64,000 nucleotides of DNA from Metabacillus kandeliae (GCF_021166585.1 NZ_JAJOZE010000004.1:62001-126000); one strand, 5' to 3'; positions 7,490 to 16,494 are shown, counted from the first letter of the stretch. The notes: generated from the sequence alone by a model not told the origin. Program-made: numbers and translations.

Positions 7490-8732
7490 ATTTTGGATTG
7501 TGCTATTCCACACGTATCTCACAAAGCTGAAAACAAGAACGTTTATTGTGTCAACGGTGATCAGCATGCTTTTGATTTTTGCCGTGAGCAATCTTTCCAA
7601 TATTATTAGCTTTTTCAATAAAGAAAGTACGACAACCATTTCCGTCATTGATCAGAACAGCGGCGCTTTTTCTTCCCTTGCAAAAAACGCGGCATTGATG
7701 GATAAAAATCTGAAGCTTACGGCCTCTGATTCTTCTGAGGAAGATTTAAAGAAAAAAGTGCTGAAAGAAGAAATTGACGGCTATCTCGTTTTGACAAGTG
7801 ATCAGGACGGCCTGCCGAAAGCCTCCTTCAAAGCAGCTTCTCTTGCTGATTCCACGGTTTCTGGCAATCTTGAGAAGGCGCTGCAGCAGACGAAAATGGA
7901 GATGGGAACAAGGCAGCTTGGGCTGGATCAGGCGCAGCTCCAGAAATTGCTGCAGCCTGCCGCAATGGAAAAGACCGCCCTTCAGAAGGATGCGAAATCT
8001 GAAGAAGAATTGAACCAGGCAAGAGGGCTGGTGTATGTGATGCTGTTTGTCATTTATCTCTCTGTGATCATGTATGCAAATATGATTGCGATGGAGGTGG
8101 CAACAGAGAAAGCATCTCGCGTAATGGAGATCTTGATTTCCAGCGTATCGCCAGTAAAGCAGATGTTTGCGAAAATTCTAGGGATCGGACTGCTGAGTGT
8201 AACACAGCTTGCCTTGATTCTGATTGTCGGATATTCCTCTGTCCAGGCCAATGCTGAAAAGCTTCAATCGCTTGGAGGAGATTTTTTCAGCTTTTCAAAC
8301 ATTCCTCTATCAACGGTTATATACTGTGTTGTGTTCTTTTTGCTCGGCTACTTTTTATATGCGACACTTGCCGCTTTTCTTGGCTCGCTTGTTTCAAGGA
8401 TCGAGGATGTGCAGCAAATGGTTTCTCCAATGACGTTTATTATCGTCGCTGCGTTTATGATCGCCATGTTCGGTCTTGGCGCTCCTGAAGCCCCTTTTAT
8501 TACAGCTACTTCTTTTATCCCGTTTTTCGCGCCGATGATTATGTTTTTGCGGGTAGGGATGCTGAATGTGCCGTTCTGGGAAGTGGGGCTTTCCATTATT
8601 CTCATGCTTGTCCTTATCTTTCTGCTCGCCTATTTTGGAGCGAAAATATACAAGGGCGGTGTGCTGATGTACGGCAAATCCTCTTCGTATAAAGATTTTA
8701 AAAAGGCAATGGAACTGTCTAAAGACCAATAA
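7482..8732 (+). CDS. yhaP: ABC-2 type permease YhaP (NatB-like)
   Basis: This 416-aa membrane partner of YhaQ starts at ATG 7482, overlapping the yhaQ end. It has the NatB layout: one N-terminal membrane helix, a soluble domain of about 150 residues (about 45-180), then five or more membrane helices. The EVATEKASRVMEILISSV segment after the second helix is a conserved ABC-2 feature. Length is close to B. subtilis YhaP (419). The pair forms a two-gene operon ending at a strong symmetric terminator. Likely an exporter of sodium or of an amphiphile; not decidable here. Confidence 0.9.
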   Translation: MNKFWIVLFHTYLTKLKTRTFIVSTVISMLLIFAVSNLSNIISFFNKESTTTISVIDQNSGAFSSLAKNAALMDKNLKLTASDSSEEDLKKKVLKEEIDGYLVLTSDQDGLPKASFKAASLADSTVSGNLEKALQQTKMEMGTRQLGLDQAQLQKLLQPAAMEKTALQKDAKSEEELNQARGLVYVMLFVIYLSVIMYANMIAMEVATEKASRVMEILISSVSPVKQMFAKILGIGLLSVTQLALILIVGYSSVQANAEKLQSLGGDFFSFSNIPLSTVIYCVVFFLLGYFLYATLAAFLGSLVSRIEDVQQMVSPMTFIIVAAFMIAMFGLGAPEAPFITATSFIPFFAPMIMFLRVGMLNVPFWEVGLSIILMLVLIFLLAYFGAKIYKGGVLMYGKSSSYKDFKKAMELSKDQ

Positions 8733-8739
8733 ACATAAC

Positions 8740-8768
8740 AAATCCCGGGAAGCGTGCTCCCGGGATTT
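8740..8768. terminator. Bidirectional terminator between yhaP and the DUF3889 gene
   Basis: AAATCCCGGGA (8740-8750) and TCCCGGGATTT (8758-8768) form an 11-bp perfect stem. It serves both converging genes and overlaps the 3' end of the minus-strand gene. Confidence 0.8.
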
Positions 8769-9066
8769 ATCGTTCTTCCAGCACAGCAGCCGAAAGAATT
8801 TTGCCGTTCTCTTTCTGATAACGAATGGTCACAATGACGGCAAATGGCTTTTTTCCATCTGTTAAAGTAATGCGGTATTGCCTGACAGCGGGGTCTTTTT
8901 TAAGGTTGTGCCAATAGTTCTGCACGTAAAGAACCTGTGTATGAGGATACCTCATTTTCGCATTTTTAACGGCAGTCTGCTCCCAGTTTGGATGAGCTCC
9001 TTCTGTAACGGACGGAATGGAAAGCAAGGACAGCAGCAAAAGTACCACAATGCCTGCTTTTTTCAC
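8767..9066 (-). CDS. Secreted DUF3889 (YqzG/YhdC-like) protein
   Basis: A 99-aa protein with a signal peptide (MKKAGIVVLLLLSLLSIPSV, likely cut near Ala24) and a short domain. The pattern of a KYPH-like motif (here RYPHTQVLYV), a charged middle and YRITLTDGKKPFAVIVTIRY fits DUF3889, as in B. subtilis YqzG and YhdC. It is probably exported. Function unknown. The AGGAGGTGACTCC site upstream of 9066 on the minus strand is strong. It is divergent from yhaO, which starts about 125 bp away. Confidence 0.75.
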   Translation of the reverse strand: MKKAGIVVLLLLSLLSIPSVTEGAHPNWEQTAVKNAKMRYPHTQVLYVQNYWHNLKKDPAVRQYRITLTDGKKPFAVIVTIRYQKENGKILSAAVLEER

Positions 9067-9190
9067 GGGGAGTCACCTCCTTTACCCGCTAGCCTTGCTC
9101 AAGTTCTTCTATTTTATTCAGCAAGGGAACGTGCATTCGCATAACAGAGATGGTAAAATGGAGGAAAGTGATGAGAAAGTAGGAATGTTC

Positions 9191-10429
9191 ATGCAGCACA
9201 TCAAATTTCTGCATGCAGCGGATTTGCATTTGGACAGCCCCTTTAAAGGACTCAGCCAACTGCCGGCAAGCGTTTTTCAAAGACTGAAGAACAGTACCTT
9301 TGAGGCTTTTTCCAACCTGGCAGAGCTTGCGATAAAAGAACAGGTCGATTTTGTTCTTCTTGCCGGCGACTTATACGACGGGGAAGACAGAAGCCTGAAG
9401 GCGCAGCTGAAAATAAGAAATGAATGTTTAAAGATGAAAGAGCACGGAATACAGGTCTACATGATCCATGGCAACCATGATCATTTAAGCGGGGCATGGA
9501 TTGAAATGGAGTGGCCTGATAATGTATACATTTTTCCGGGTGAAGAAACGGTCTCCGTTTCATTTGTGAAAAATGGCGTTCATGCTGCACAAATCTATGG
9601 CCGCAGCTACCCGGAAAGAGCAGTGCTTGCCAATATCGCACAGGATTACAGCAAAACAGCGGATGCAGGCTATCACATTGCCATGCTCCACGGCTCTGCG
9701 GAAGGCGCACCTGACCACGATCCTTACGCCCCTTTTCAGCTGAAAGAGCTGCTTGATAAGGATTTTGATTATTGGGCGCTCGGACATATTCATAAGCGGC
9801 AGGTGCTGAACCATGAGCCGCCTGTCATTTACCCGGGAAATATTCAAGGCAGAAGCCGGAAGGAAACAGGGGAAAAAGGATGCTATCTAGTGGAGCTAAG
9901 TGAAAATGGGCCGGAATATGCTTTTTACCCGCTCAATGATGTTATTTGGAAAAAGCAGAGCATTCAAATGGAAGGCATCTCTTCCTTTGATGCCCTGCTT
10001 GAAGAGTGTCTGGCGCTTGTGGAAGCGGCAAGAAGAGAAAAAGAGGCCGTCTGCCTTTTTATCGGCTTAGCAGGGATTAGCCACCTCGCAGATGAACTGG
10101 AAGAACGGCAGGCCTTGCAGGAACTGAGGGACAATCTGAACGAGTTTGAAGCAGAAGAGCAGTCCTTTGTCTGGATCGGCGGAATTGAGAATGAGACTTT
10201 GCCTGCAGCAGGGAAAGACGAATTGAAACGCGACTCGGTATTTTTCAGAGATCTATTGCAGGTAATGGAGAGCTATGAGGATGAGGCGGCAGCGGTAAAC
10301 GGACTTTTTCAAAATCCGTTAATCCGGAAGCATCTTGATCCTTTTACGGAAAGTGAGCTTCTTGAAATAAAAGAGGAGGCGGAAAAACGGGTGCTGAAAA
10401 GTCTGCTGAAGGAGGGAGTGAGAAAATGA
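9191..10429 (+). CDS. yhaO: Mre11/SbcD-like DNA exonuclease YhaO
   Basis: This 412-aa metallophosphoesterase of the Mre11/SbcD group has motifs HAADLHLDSPF (near residue 10), LLAGDLYDGED, HGNHDHL and LGHIHKR, in the order expected for a two-metal nuclease. I choose ATG 9191 because TAGGA lies 6 bases upstream and the protein then starts just before the first motif, as in B. subtilis YhaO (about 408 aa). Its 3' end overlaps yhaN by 4 bp (ATGA). The YhaO-YhaN pair mirrors SbcD-SbcC and likely processes DNA ends or hairpins. A complete second pair lies at 61-64 kb. Confidence 0.88.
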   Translation: MQHIKFLHAADLHLDSPFKGLSQLPASVFQRLKNSTFEAFSNLAELAIKEQVDFVLLAGDLYDGEDRSLKAQLKIRNECLKMKEHGIQVYMIHGNHDHLSGAWIEMEWPDNVYIFPGEETVSVSFVKNGVHAAQIYGRSYPERAVLANIAQDYSKTADAGYHIAMLHGSAEGAPDHDPYAPFQLKELLDKDFDYWALGHIHKRQVLNHEPPVIYPGNIQGRSRKETGEKGCYLVELSENGPEYAFYPLNDVIWKKQSIQMEGISSFDALLEECLALVEAARREKEAVCLFIGLAGISHLADELEERQALQELRDNLNEFEAEEQSFVWIGGIENETLPAAGKDELKRDSVFFRDLLQVMESYEDEAAAVNGLFQNPLIRKHLDPFTESELLEIKEEAEKRVLKSLLKEGVRK

Positions 10430-13400
10430 AGCTGATACAGCTGCACATATATGGCTACGGCAGGTTTCAGCAAAAAAGCATCAAGCTTGAAGGAGAATCC
10501 CTCCATGTGATTTACGGAAAAAATGAAGCAGGAAAATCGACGATCAGGTCTTTTATTCACAGTATCCTATTTGGATTTCCGCAAAAGCAGCAGCCAGAAA
10601 GCAAATATGAGCCGGTAAGCGGCGCACCGTTTGGAGGCGCCATTGATGCCGTTTCAAATACATACGGTTCTGTCCGGATTGAACGGCTTCCGGGAAAAGG
10701 CGGCGGGGAAGCGGCAGTCTATTACGGCAAAGGCGAAAAAGCGGGACAGGAAATGCTGGATGAACTGACAGGCGGCATGGATAAAAATTTCTATAAAGCG
10801 GTTTTTTCTTTTGATATTCATGGCCTTCAGCAAGTGCATCAGCTTGGGGAGGATGAAATCGGTAAATACCTGTACCTCACAAGCATGGTTGGCACAGATG
10901 CTGTGTACCGGCTGGAAGACCAGCTGGCAAAGGAAAGAGAGAAGATTTATAAACCAAGCGGGCGGAAGCCGCTGCTGAACGAAATGCTCGCAAAGGCTAA
11001 AAAAACGTCAGAAGAACTGAAGCTTGCGAAACAAAACAACCTGCAGTACGAAGAGCTTCAGGCAAGGAAGCTTGCTGCCAGGCAGACGCTGGAAGCACTG
11101 GACAGCGAAAAAACCGGTCTCAAGGCCAGACTGCGCAAGGAAGAAAAGCTAAAAAGCCTGCTGCCTCTTCTGAAAGAAAAAGAGCACGCTGAAAAAGAGC
11201 TGAAAAAGCTGCCTGACACAGCAGGCTATCCGGCTGACGGACTGCAGCGGCTAGAACAGCTGCAAGCTTCTTTAAGGCCTGAAAAAGGCCGCATACAGGC
11301 GCTTCTCGCTCAGCAAAAAAGACTGATGGAACAGGCTAAAGGATTGCAGCCGGATCTCATGGTGCTTTCAAAAAAGGAAGCCGCAGAGGAACTGAAGCAT
11401 TCCCTTCAGGCTTTTGAAGATCACCTGCAGAGGATTGAGGCCATTGAAAAAGAGCTTCAACAGCTGCAGGCGGGCATAAAGGATAAAAAACGCGAGCTTT
11501 TTTCAGACAGCCTTCAGGATGAGGAGGTTCTTGCCCTGCCGGCAGGCATTGGGCTGAACAGCAGAATCAGGGAGCTTGAAGAAAAAAAACGGCTGCTGAG
11601 CGAGCGCAAAAGGCTGCTTGACGAGCAATTTGAACGGGTGAAAGAAGCGCTGGAAGAAAGTGAAGCACAGGTAAGCCGCTTGAAAGAAAGCCTGCTGAAG
11701 CCTGAGGAAAGAAACGTTCTTTTGACTAAAGCCTCTGAGCTGACGGCAAAAATTGCTGCAGGAAGCCGCAAATCGGAAAGAGCGGAATTAAAAGAAACAA
11801 GTGAACAGCTCAAGCTTCACGAACAGGCAAAAAAAGCTGCGCGATCCAGGCTGCTTGCCTTTTTGTCCATTGCATTTCTGGCTCTTTTAGCAGGTGCGGT
11901 TTACAGCTTTTCAGCAGGCCAGACATTTGCAGGCTTTCTTTTAGTTTTTCTCCTTTTGCTGCTTGCTGTTTTCTTTTTCATGCAAAAGGGCAAGGATCCG
12001 GTTTATGAGCACCTGGCAAAAAAGAAGCAGCAGCTTGAGGAAGAACTACTGCGGTCGGGTGAGGCAGGGAGCCGGGAAACGGCAGCAGAACTCGAAGAAA
12101 CAAACGGGAAGCTGCAGCGTGACGCCCAGCTCAGGCAGATGCAGGAAGCCGAGGCCATTCAGCTTTCCGAGAAGGAGAGGGCCTACGACCGGATTGTCGG
12201 ACAGTTTGAAAGCTGGGAAAAGGAGTGGTTCTTCTATCAGGAAGAATGCAGTGAGATGACAGGAGAGCTCATGCTGAAAGAGCAGCTCCAAGGGGATCTT
12301 TCAGCAGGAAATGAGCTGCTTGCTGAGCTTAGAGAAGCTATTTCCAAAAAACAGAAACTGCTGCAGGAAAGAAGCTTTTATCAGGATAAGATAGACAGTT
12401 TCATGAATTTGTTCAGGGAGCTTGGAAGCATCCATGCTGATCAGGAGCTTTCTATAAAAGAGAGAATTTTTGAAGCGAATGCATACGTAAAAAAGGAGCT
12501 TGAAAAAGAGCAGCAGCATGAACAGCTGTCAGTTAGGCTAGCTGAAATAAATGAGGAGCTTGCGATCTCTTCAGAAAAAGCTGATTATGAGGAAGCACTC
12601 ATCATAAACTTGTTGAATAAGGCCTCCGTTCAGGATGAGGAAGCATTCCGTCTGCTCGCCGCCGCTGCTAAAAAGCGCGGGGCACTGGAGGAAAAGCTTG
12701 GATGGATTAAGGTGCAGCTTGAGGAGCAGGGAGAGGAAGATCTTTCGCTTGAGCTTCTGTACCCGGAAGAACAGGAGCATTTTCTGGAGGAGCTGAAACA
12801 GAAGCTTTCTCAGGCTGATGAAAAAGAAAAAGCGGCACAGCAGGAGCTGTCCCAAACAGATTATAGAATCCAGGAGCTTGAAAAAAACGGCACTTACTCA
12901 GATTTGCTTCATGAGTATGAGCTGCAAAAAAGCGAAATCAGGAAGCTTTCGAAAGAATGGATCACAGCAGAGCTTGCGCTGGATTTTTTAAAAAAGACGA
13001 ATGATTACCACAGATCGGTCAGGCTGCCGAAGCTTTTGAAAAAGGCAGAGGAGCTGTTTATCTTTTTAACTGGCGGCGCCTATACGGCCATTTATCTGCC
13101 TGGCGGAGAGGAGACCTTTATCGCGGAGCGGAAGGATGGCACCCGCTTTCAGGCAAAGCTGCTCAGCCAGGCGACGGCAGAACAGCTTTATATTTCACTT
13201 AGGCTTGCGCTCGTATCTGTGCTGAATGAAAAGCATGGACTGCCGATCATCATTGATGACGGGTTTGTTCATTTTGATGAGGAGCGGACAGCCTTGATGC
13301 TGGAGCTGCTTCAGAAAATGGCGGGAGAGCAGCAGATCCTTTTCTTTACATGCCACAGCCATTTGCTTTCTTCTTTTGAAGAGGAAAGTGTGACAAAGCT

Positions 13401-13455
13401 AACCGGAAAAAGCAGCCATAGACACTCTGAAGAGGCATTTCCAAAACAGGCGTAA
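10426..13455 (+). CDS. yhaN: Rad50/SMC-like ATPase YhaN with membrane hairpin
   Basis: A 1009-aa AAA/SMC-type ATPase. Walker A (KNEAGKST) lies near residue 35 and Walker B (IIIDDGFVHFDEE) near residue 945, with long coiled coils between. Unusually for an SMC-like protein, two hydrophobic helices lie mid-sequence (about 485-520, LLAFLSIAFLALLAGAVYSF and the following LLVFLLLLLAVFFFM). The coiled-coil apex is therefore probably anchored in the membrane, a known trait of the YhaN family. It overlaps yhaO by 4 bp and should form a nuclease-ATPase complex with it. It is slightly longer than B. subtilis YhaN (963 aa). Confidence 0.88.
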   Translation: MKLIQLHIYGYGRFQQKSIKLEGESLHVIYGKNEAGKSTIRSFIHSILFGFPQKQQPESKYEPVSGAPFGGAIDAVSNTYGSVRIERLPGKGGGEAAVYYGKGEKAGQEMLDELTGGMDKNFYKAVFSFDIHGLQQVHQLGEDEIGKYLYLTSMVGTDAVYRLEDQLAKEREKIYKPSGRKPLLNEMLAKAKKTSEELKLAKQNNLQYEELQARKLAARQTLEALDSEKTGLKARLRKEEKLKSLLPLLKEKEHAEKELKKLPDTAGYPADGLQRLEQLQASLRPEKGRIQALLAQQKRLMEQAKGLQPDLMVLSKKEAAEELKHSLQAFEDHLQRIEAIEKELQQLQAGIKDKKRELFSDSLQDEEVLALPAGIGLNSRIRELEEKKRLLSERKRLLDEQFERVKEALEESEAQVSRLKESLLKPEERNVLLTKASELTAKIAAGSRKSERAELKETSEQLKLHEQAKKAARSRLLAFLSIAFLALLAGAVYSFSAGQTFAGFLLVFLLLLLAVFFFMQKGKDPVYEHLAKKKQQLEEELLRSGEAGSRETAAELEETNGKLQRDAQLRQMQEAEAIQLSEKERAYDRIVGQFESWEKEWFFYQEECSEMTGELMLKEQLQGDLSAGNELLAELREAISKKQKLLQERSFYQDKIDSFMNLFRELGSIHADQELSIKERIFEANAYVKKELEKEQQHEQLSVRLAEINEELAISSEKADYEEALIINLLNKASVQDEEAFRLLAAAAKKRGALEEKLGWIKVQLEEQGEEDLSLELLYPEEQEHFLEELKQKLSQADEKEKAAQQELSQTDYRIQELEKNGTYSDLLHEYELQKSEIRKLSKEWITAELALDFLKKTNDYHRSVRLPKLLKKAEELFIFLTGGAYTAIYLPGGEETFIAERKDGTRFQAKLLSQATAEQLYISLRLALVSVLNEKHGLPIIIDDGFVHFDEERTALMLELLQKMAGEQQILFFTCHSHLLSSFEEESVTKLTGKSSHRHSEEAFPKQA

Positions 13456-13535
13456 GGCAGGCAGTGCTTTTGCAGGCTTTTTGAATGATTGATTATGCTA
13501 TACTGTTGATACTTGTACAAACGGGAGGAGAGCCC

Positions 13536-14483
13536 ATGACAACAAAAGGAATCCTGCATCACGAGGTCGGCGACCAGGTTGACCTGTATTTGCTCATTAA
13601 AGCATCCAACAGAGGGATTGCAAGCAATGGCAAGCCCTTCTTAACCTTAATCCTTCAGGACCAGTCAGGAGAAATTGAGGCAAAGCTCTGGGACGTGAGC
13701 CAGGGTGATGAAAATACTTATGCCGCGCAGGGCATCGTTAAAATACTGGGGGATATTCATCATTACCGCGGACGCAACCAGCTGAAAATACGGACCATCA
13801 GGCCCCTGCAATCGCATGAATCGATGGATGTGTCTGAATTTCTTGAAACGGCTCCTGTGACCAAAGAGCAAATGATGGAAAAGATCACCCAATATATTTT
13901 TGAAATGCAAAATCCAAACCTGCAGCGAATCACAAGACAGCTTGTGAAAAAGCATCAAACAGAATTTCTGGAATATCCTGCTGCCACTAAAAATCACCAT
14001 GAGTTTGTTTCAGGACTCGCTTATCACGTTGTTTCGATGCTGGATTTGGCTAAGTCCATTGCAGGTCTTTACCCGTCGCTTGATACAGATTTGCTGTATT
14101 CTGGGGTGATTCTGCATGATCTTGGAAAGGTGATTGAGCTGTCAGGCCCTGTCAGCACATCCTATACAGTTGAAGGAAACCTGCTTGGCCACATTTCCAT
14201 TATGGTGAATGAAATTGCCAAAGCAGCAGAGGAACTGAGGATTGAAGGGGAAGAAGTAGTGCTCCTGCAGCATATGATTCTAAGCCATCACGGCAAGCCG
14301 GAATGGGGAAGCCCAAAGCCGCCAATGATCAAGGAAGCGGAAATTCTTCATTATATTGATAACCTTGATGCCAAAATGAACATGCTGGACAGAGCCCTTG
14401 AACGGGTAAAGCCAGGCGAATTTTCCGAGCGGATTTTTGCGCTTGAAAACCGTTCATTTTATAAACCGAGCTTTCATAAGTAG
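13536..14483 (+). CDS. yhaM: 3'-5' exoribonuclease YhaM
   Basis: A 315-aa protein with an N-terminal OB-fold (about residues 10-90, nucleic-acid binding) and an HD domain (YHVVSM near 163, LHDLGK near 193, and later [12 protein letters not shown]). This is the YhaM layout. YhaM degrades RNA, and ssDNA, from the 3' end using Mn2+ or Co2+. I start at ATG 13536 after GGGAGGAG, which gives the family length (B. subtilis 314). It follows yhaN by 80 bp with no terminator, so it is probably cotranscribed with yhaON. Confidence 0.92.
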   Translation: MTTKGILHHEVGDQVDLYLLIKASNRGIASNGKPFLTLILQDQSGEIEAKLWDVSQGDENTYAAQGIVKILGDIHHYRGRNQLKIRTIRPLQSHESMDVSEFLETAPVTKEQMMEKITQYIFEMQNPNLQRITRQLVKKHQTEFLEYPAATKNHHEFVSGLAYHVVSMLDLAKSIAGLYPSLDTDLLYSGVILHDLGKVIELSGPVSTSYTVEGNLLGHISIMVNEIAKAAEELRIEGEEVVLLQHMILSHHGKPEWGSPKPPMIKEAEILHYIDNLDAKMNMLDRALERVKPGEFSERIFALENRSFYKPSFHK

Positions 14484-14584
14484 CATATAAAAGAAGCCTG
14501 CATCATATAAATCTAGCAAGTTGACCTAAAGGCAAGCTTTATTTTAAGGTCGCTAAACGGATGGAAAATGAGGGGGAGTCAATC

Positions 14585-14782
14585 ATGGTCCTTCTGCCAT
14601 GGTGGGTTTATTTGTGCATTGCAGGCATCCTGTACAGCGGATATATGTTCTTTAAAACAACAAGGGAAGAGCAGGAAGTAGACGAGGCCTTTATTGAAAA
14701 AGAAGGCCAGGTTTATATGGAACGCATACAGGAAGAAAGGGAACGGAGAACGGCTGATAAAGTATCTGCTGATTTAAACTGA
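14585..14782 (+). CDS. yhaL: Sporulation-associated YhaL-family membrane protein
   Basis: A 65-aa protein from ATG 14585 behind GAGGGGGAGT. One N-terminal transmembrane helix (LLPWWVYLCIAGILYSGYMF) is followed by a charged helix (EEQEVDEAFIEKEGQVYMER). This matches the YhaL family, which is tied to sporulation in B. subtilis. An upstream in-frame ATG at 14561 lacks a good ribosome site. Convergent with prsA, with which it shares a terminator. Confidence 0.85.
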   Translation: MVLLPWWVYLCIAGILYSGYMFFKTTREEQEVDEAFIEKEGQVYMERIQEERERRTADKVSADLN

Positions 14783-14792
14783 GGAAAATAAG

Positions 14793-14822
14793 AAAAGCCC
14801 GCGGAATCCGCGGGCTTTTTTT
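14793..14822. terminator. Bidirectional terminator between yhaL and prsA
   Basis: AAGCCCGCGG and CCGCGGGCTT form a near-perfect stem with a 3-base loop. Plus-strand T-run 14815-14822 and minus-strand T-run from AAAA at 14793. Confidence 0.9.
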
Positions 14823-15711
14823 ATTGTGCCGGCTGCTCAGCCGGAGCTTCAGGTGTTTGCTGGGAAGGGTCAGGCTTTTTGAATGTATCCTTCAAGTCCT
14901 CGTCCTTCACTTTTACTTTAGCATCCTTCAGCGCTTTGTCTACAACGGTTTGGATGGCTGCTGCATCCTGTTCTTTTTGCTTCTTCACGTCTGCTTTCAG
15001 AGAATCCTTCATTTGATCATAAGGCTTCACTGTTTGAAGGACTTTAATAATGTGGTAGCCGTACTCTGATTTAACAGGCTGGCTGACTTGTCCTTCTTTC
15101 AGCTTGAACGCAGCATCTTCAAATTCTTTCACCATTTGGCCTTTGCCGAACCAGCCAAGATCTCCGCCGGCCTGTGCTGTAGAATCCTTGGAATAGGATT
15201 TAGCCAGGTCTTCGAATTTGGAACCGCTCTTCAGCTTTGCTTCTACTTCTTTAGCTGTCTTCTCATCCTGTACAAGGATATGGGCAGCATGGACTTTGCC
15301 TTTTAATGTATCGTAATATTTCTTCACGTCTGCATCTGTTACAGGCTGGCTGGAAACTGCTTTTTGACGAAGAAGCTGTGTTTTAACAAGGTCTTTGACT
15401 GCTGCTTCGCCGCCCTGCTGCTGAACGATCATATCATATTGGGCGCCGGCCTGTGATTTGATTTTATCAAGCTCAGCGTTGATTTCTTTATCTGTTACTT
15501 TGTATTTTTCGCCGAGAACTTTACGGTCTACCAGTTCTCTCAGCATAATTTCGCCGTCTCTTGTTTTCATTGCTTTATAGAGCTCGTCCTTCGTGATATT
15601 GCCGTATTTTGTCTCTGCGACAACATCGCTGGAATTTCCACCGCTGTTGCTGCATGCGCCTAATGTCAGCAAGCTCGTTGCAGTAATGGCTGCAATGGCA
15701 AACTTTTTCAT
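14821..15711 (-). CDS. prsA: Foldase lipoprotein PrsA (parvulin PPIase)
   Basis: This 296-aa extracytoplasmic chaperone folds secreted proteins at the membrane-wall interface. The lipobox LGAC puts the lipidated Cys at residue 20. The parvulin/PpiC domain (about 134-225, AAHILVQDE... SEYGYHIIKV) lies between NC-domain segments. The C-terminus is a Pro/Gln/Glu tail (QQTPEAPAEQPAQ). B. subtilis PrsA is 292 aa and essential for penicillin-binding protein folding. It is monocistronic between terminators. In B. subtilis the neighbouring Hpr/ScoC represses prsA, and the two genes are close here as well. Confidence 0.95.
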   Translation of the reverse strand: MKKFAIAAITATSLLTLGACSNSGGNSSDVVAETKYGNITKDELYKAMKTRDGEIMLRELVDRKVLGEKYKVTDKEINAELDKIKSQAGAQYDMIVQQQGGEAAVKDLVKTQLLRQKAVSSQPVTDADVKKYYDTLKGKVHAAHILVQDEKTAKEVEAKLKSGSKFEDLAKSYSKDSTAQAGGDLGWFGKGQMVKEFEDAAFKLKEGQVSQPVKSEYGYHIIKVLQTVKPYDQMKDSLKADVKKQKEQDAAAIQTVVDKALKDAKVKVKDEDLKDTFKKPDPSQQTPEAPAEQPAQ

Positions 15712-15854
15712 GCGTAATACAACTCCTGCCTTCTTTATAATTGGTTGAATTTTCTTATTAGCCTATAACACATTGTGCCATGAAGCGAAAAGATTTGCAA
15801 TAAGGCAAATATGGGATACTGTGTGATTCGTCCAGTCAAAGGGAGATTTGCCTG

Positions 15855-15863
15855 CATATATTG
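15855..15863 (+). promoter_or_regulatory. Sporulation-sigma-like -10 element before the first YjcZ gene
   Basis: CATATATTG resembles the CATAnnnTA -10 of sigma-E/sigma-K promoters. The 9-mer GCCTGCATA ending in this box is repeated before the second tiny gene. No confident -35 seen. Confidence 0.35.
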
Positions 15864-15889
15864 CCAGTGAAGGAAAGGAGGTTGTTAAC

Positions 15890-15976
15890 GTGGGCGGAGG
15901 ATACAATTCAGGTTTTGCGTTAATCGTTGTCTTGTTCATTTTGCTTGTTATTGTCGGTGCAGCTTATGTGTATTAA
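15890..15976 (+). CDS. YjcZ-family tiny transmembrane sporulation protein (copy 1)
   Basis: A 28-aa protein from GTG 15890, eight bases after AAAGGAGG. It has a Gly-rich start (MGGGYNSGFA) followed by one hydrophobic helix (LIVVLFILLVIVGAAYVY). This fits the YjcZ/TIGR01732 'tiny TM Bacillus' family, members of which are sporulation-associated small membrane proteins. A near-copy follows at 16174. Both are too short for ordinary gene callers. Confidence 0.85.
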   Translation: MGGGYNSGFALIVVLFILLVIVGAAYVY

Positions 15977-16034
15977 TCAGTAAGCCTTTCAGTCACCAGG
16001 CATACAGCAGCTGAACTAAAACTGCCAATCTCCA

Positions 16035-16068
16035 CGGCTCCTTATTCCGGACGGGGAAGAGGAGCCGA
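16035..16068 (+). terminator. Hairpin between the two tiny YjcZ genes
   Basis: GGCTCCTTATTCC and GGGGAAGAGGAGCC pair over most of their length. No strong T-run follows, so termination is uncertain. Confidence 0.45.
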
Positions 16069-16135
16069 TTGTAAATTTCTATGACGGAATAATTGCTGTC
16101 CGTGACAAAAGCCTATTCGTTTCTAAAGATGCCTG

Positions 16136-16144
16136 CATAGGATA
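16136..16144 (+). promoter_or_regulatory. Sporulation-sigma-like -10 element before the second YjcZ gene
   Basis: CATAGGATA matches CATAnnnTA exactly and is preceded by the same GCCTG as in copy 1. It suggests mother-cell expression late in sporulation (inference). Confidence 0.4.
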
Positions 16145-16173
16145 ATGCAACGAAAGAAAAGGGGGGTGTTACT

Positions 16174-16260
16174 ATGGGCGGTGCATACGCTGGCGGTTTC
16201 GCGTTGATCGTAGTGTTGTTCATTTTGTTAATCATCGTTGGTGCAGCTTGGGTGTACTAA
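16174..16260 (+). CDS. YjcZ-family tiny transmembrane sporulation protein (copy 2)
   Basis: A 28-aa protein (MGGAYAGGFALIVVLFILLI...) from ATG 16174 with an AAGGGGGG site. It differs from copy 1 at only a handful of residues (GAYAGG for GGYNSG, IIVGAAWVY for VIVGAAYVY), so the two are tandem paralogues about 284 bp apart. The upstream regions also share the GCCTGCATA box, so the duplication included the promoter. A 13-bp stem follows the stop. Confidence 0.85.
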   Translation: MGGAYAGGFALIVVLFILLIIVGAAWVY

Positions 16261-16267
16261 TATAGAA

Positions 16268-16296
16268 ATAGCTGACAGAATTGTTCTGTCAGCTAT
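16268..16296 (+). terminator. Hairpin after the second YjcZ gene
   Basis: ATAGCTGACAGAA (16268-16280) pairs perfectly with TTCTGTCAGCTAT (16284-16296). The following sequence is only moderately T-rich. Confidence 0.6.
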
Positions 16297-16314
16297 GTTT
16301 ATAATTGATTCCGT

Positions 16315-16494
16315 CTATGTATAAAAAATTTCAATATAAGAGGAAAAAAGCAAAATCGTCAGCAAAATATTAATGGTACGAAAAACCTTTGGCTGATTGT
16401 CTTCAGGAATCTCTCTGACTAGGCAAAGCTGATTCGTGAGATTGTTTATATAAAAAAGAATAAAAACAGCAAACACAAGGTAAATCAAAAACAA
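16315..16494 (-). CDS. Small two-helix membrane protein, unknown
   Basis: I take TTG 16494 as start because AAGGAAGGGGG lies 7 bases upstream; the longer frame reaching 16578 has no such site. The 59-aa product has two hydrophobic helices (residues about 2-18 and 41-57) flanking a short polar loop (REIPEDNQPKVFR). I do not recognise the family. It sits between prsA and hpr, where B. subtilis also has small uncharacterised genes. It could be a regulator or a stabiliser of a membrane complex, but nothing shows that directly. Confidence 0.55.
   Translation of the reverse strand: MFLIYLVFAVFILFYINNLTNQLCLVREIPEDNQPKVFRTINILLTILLFSSYIEIFYT

Noticed and set aside
15977-16173. Additional gene between the tiny YjcZ copies
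   Set aside because: Only short frames without ribosome sites; the stretch holds a hairpin and the second promoter box.
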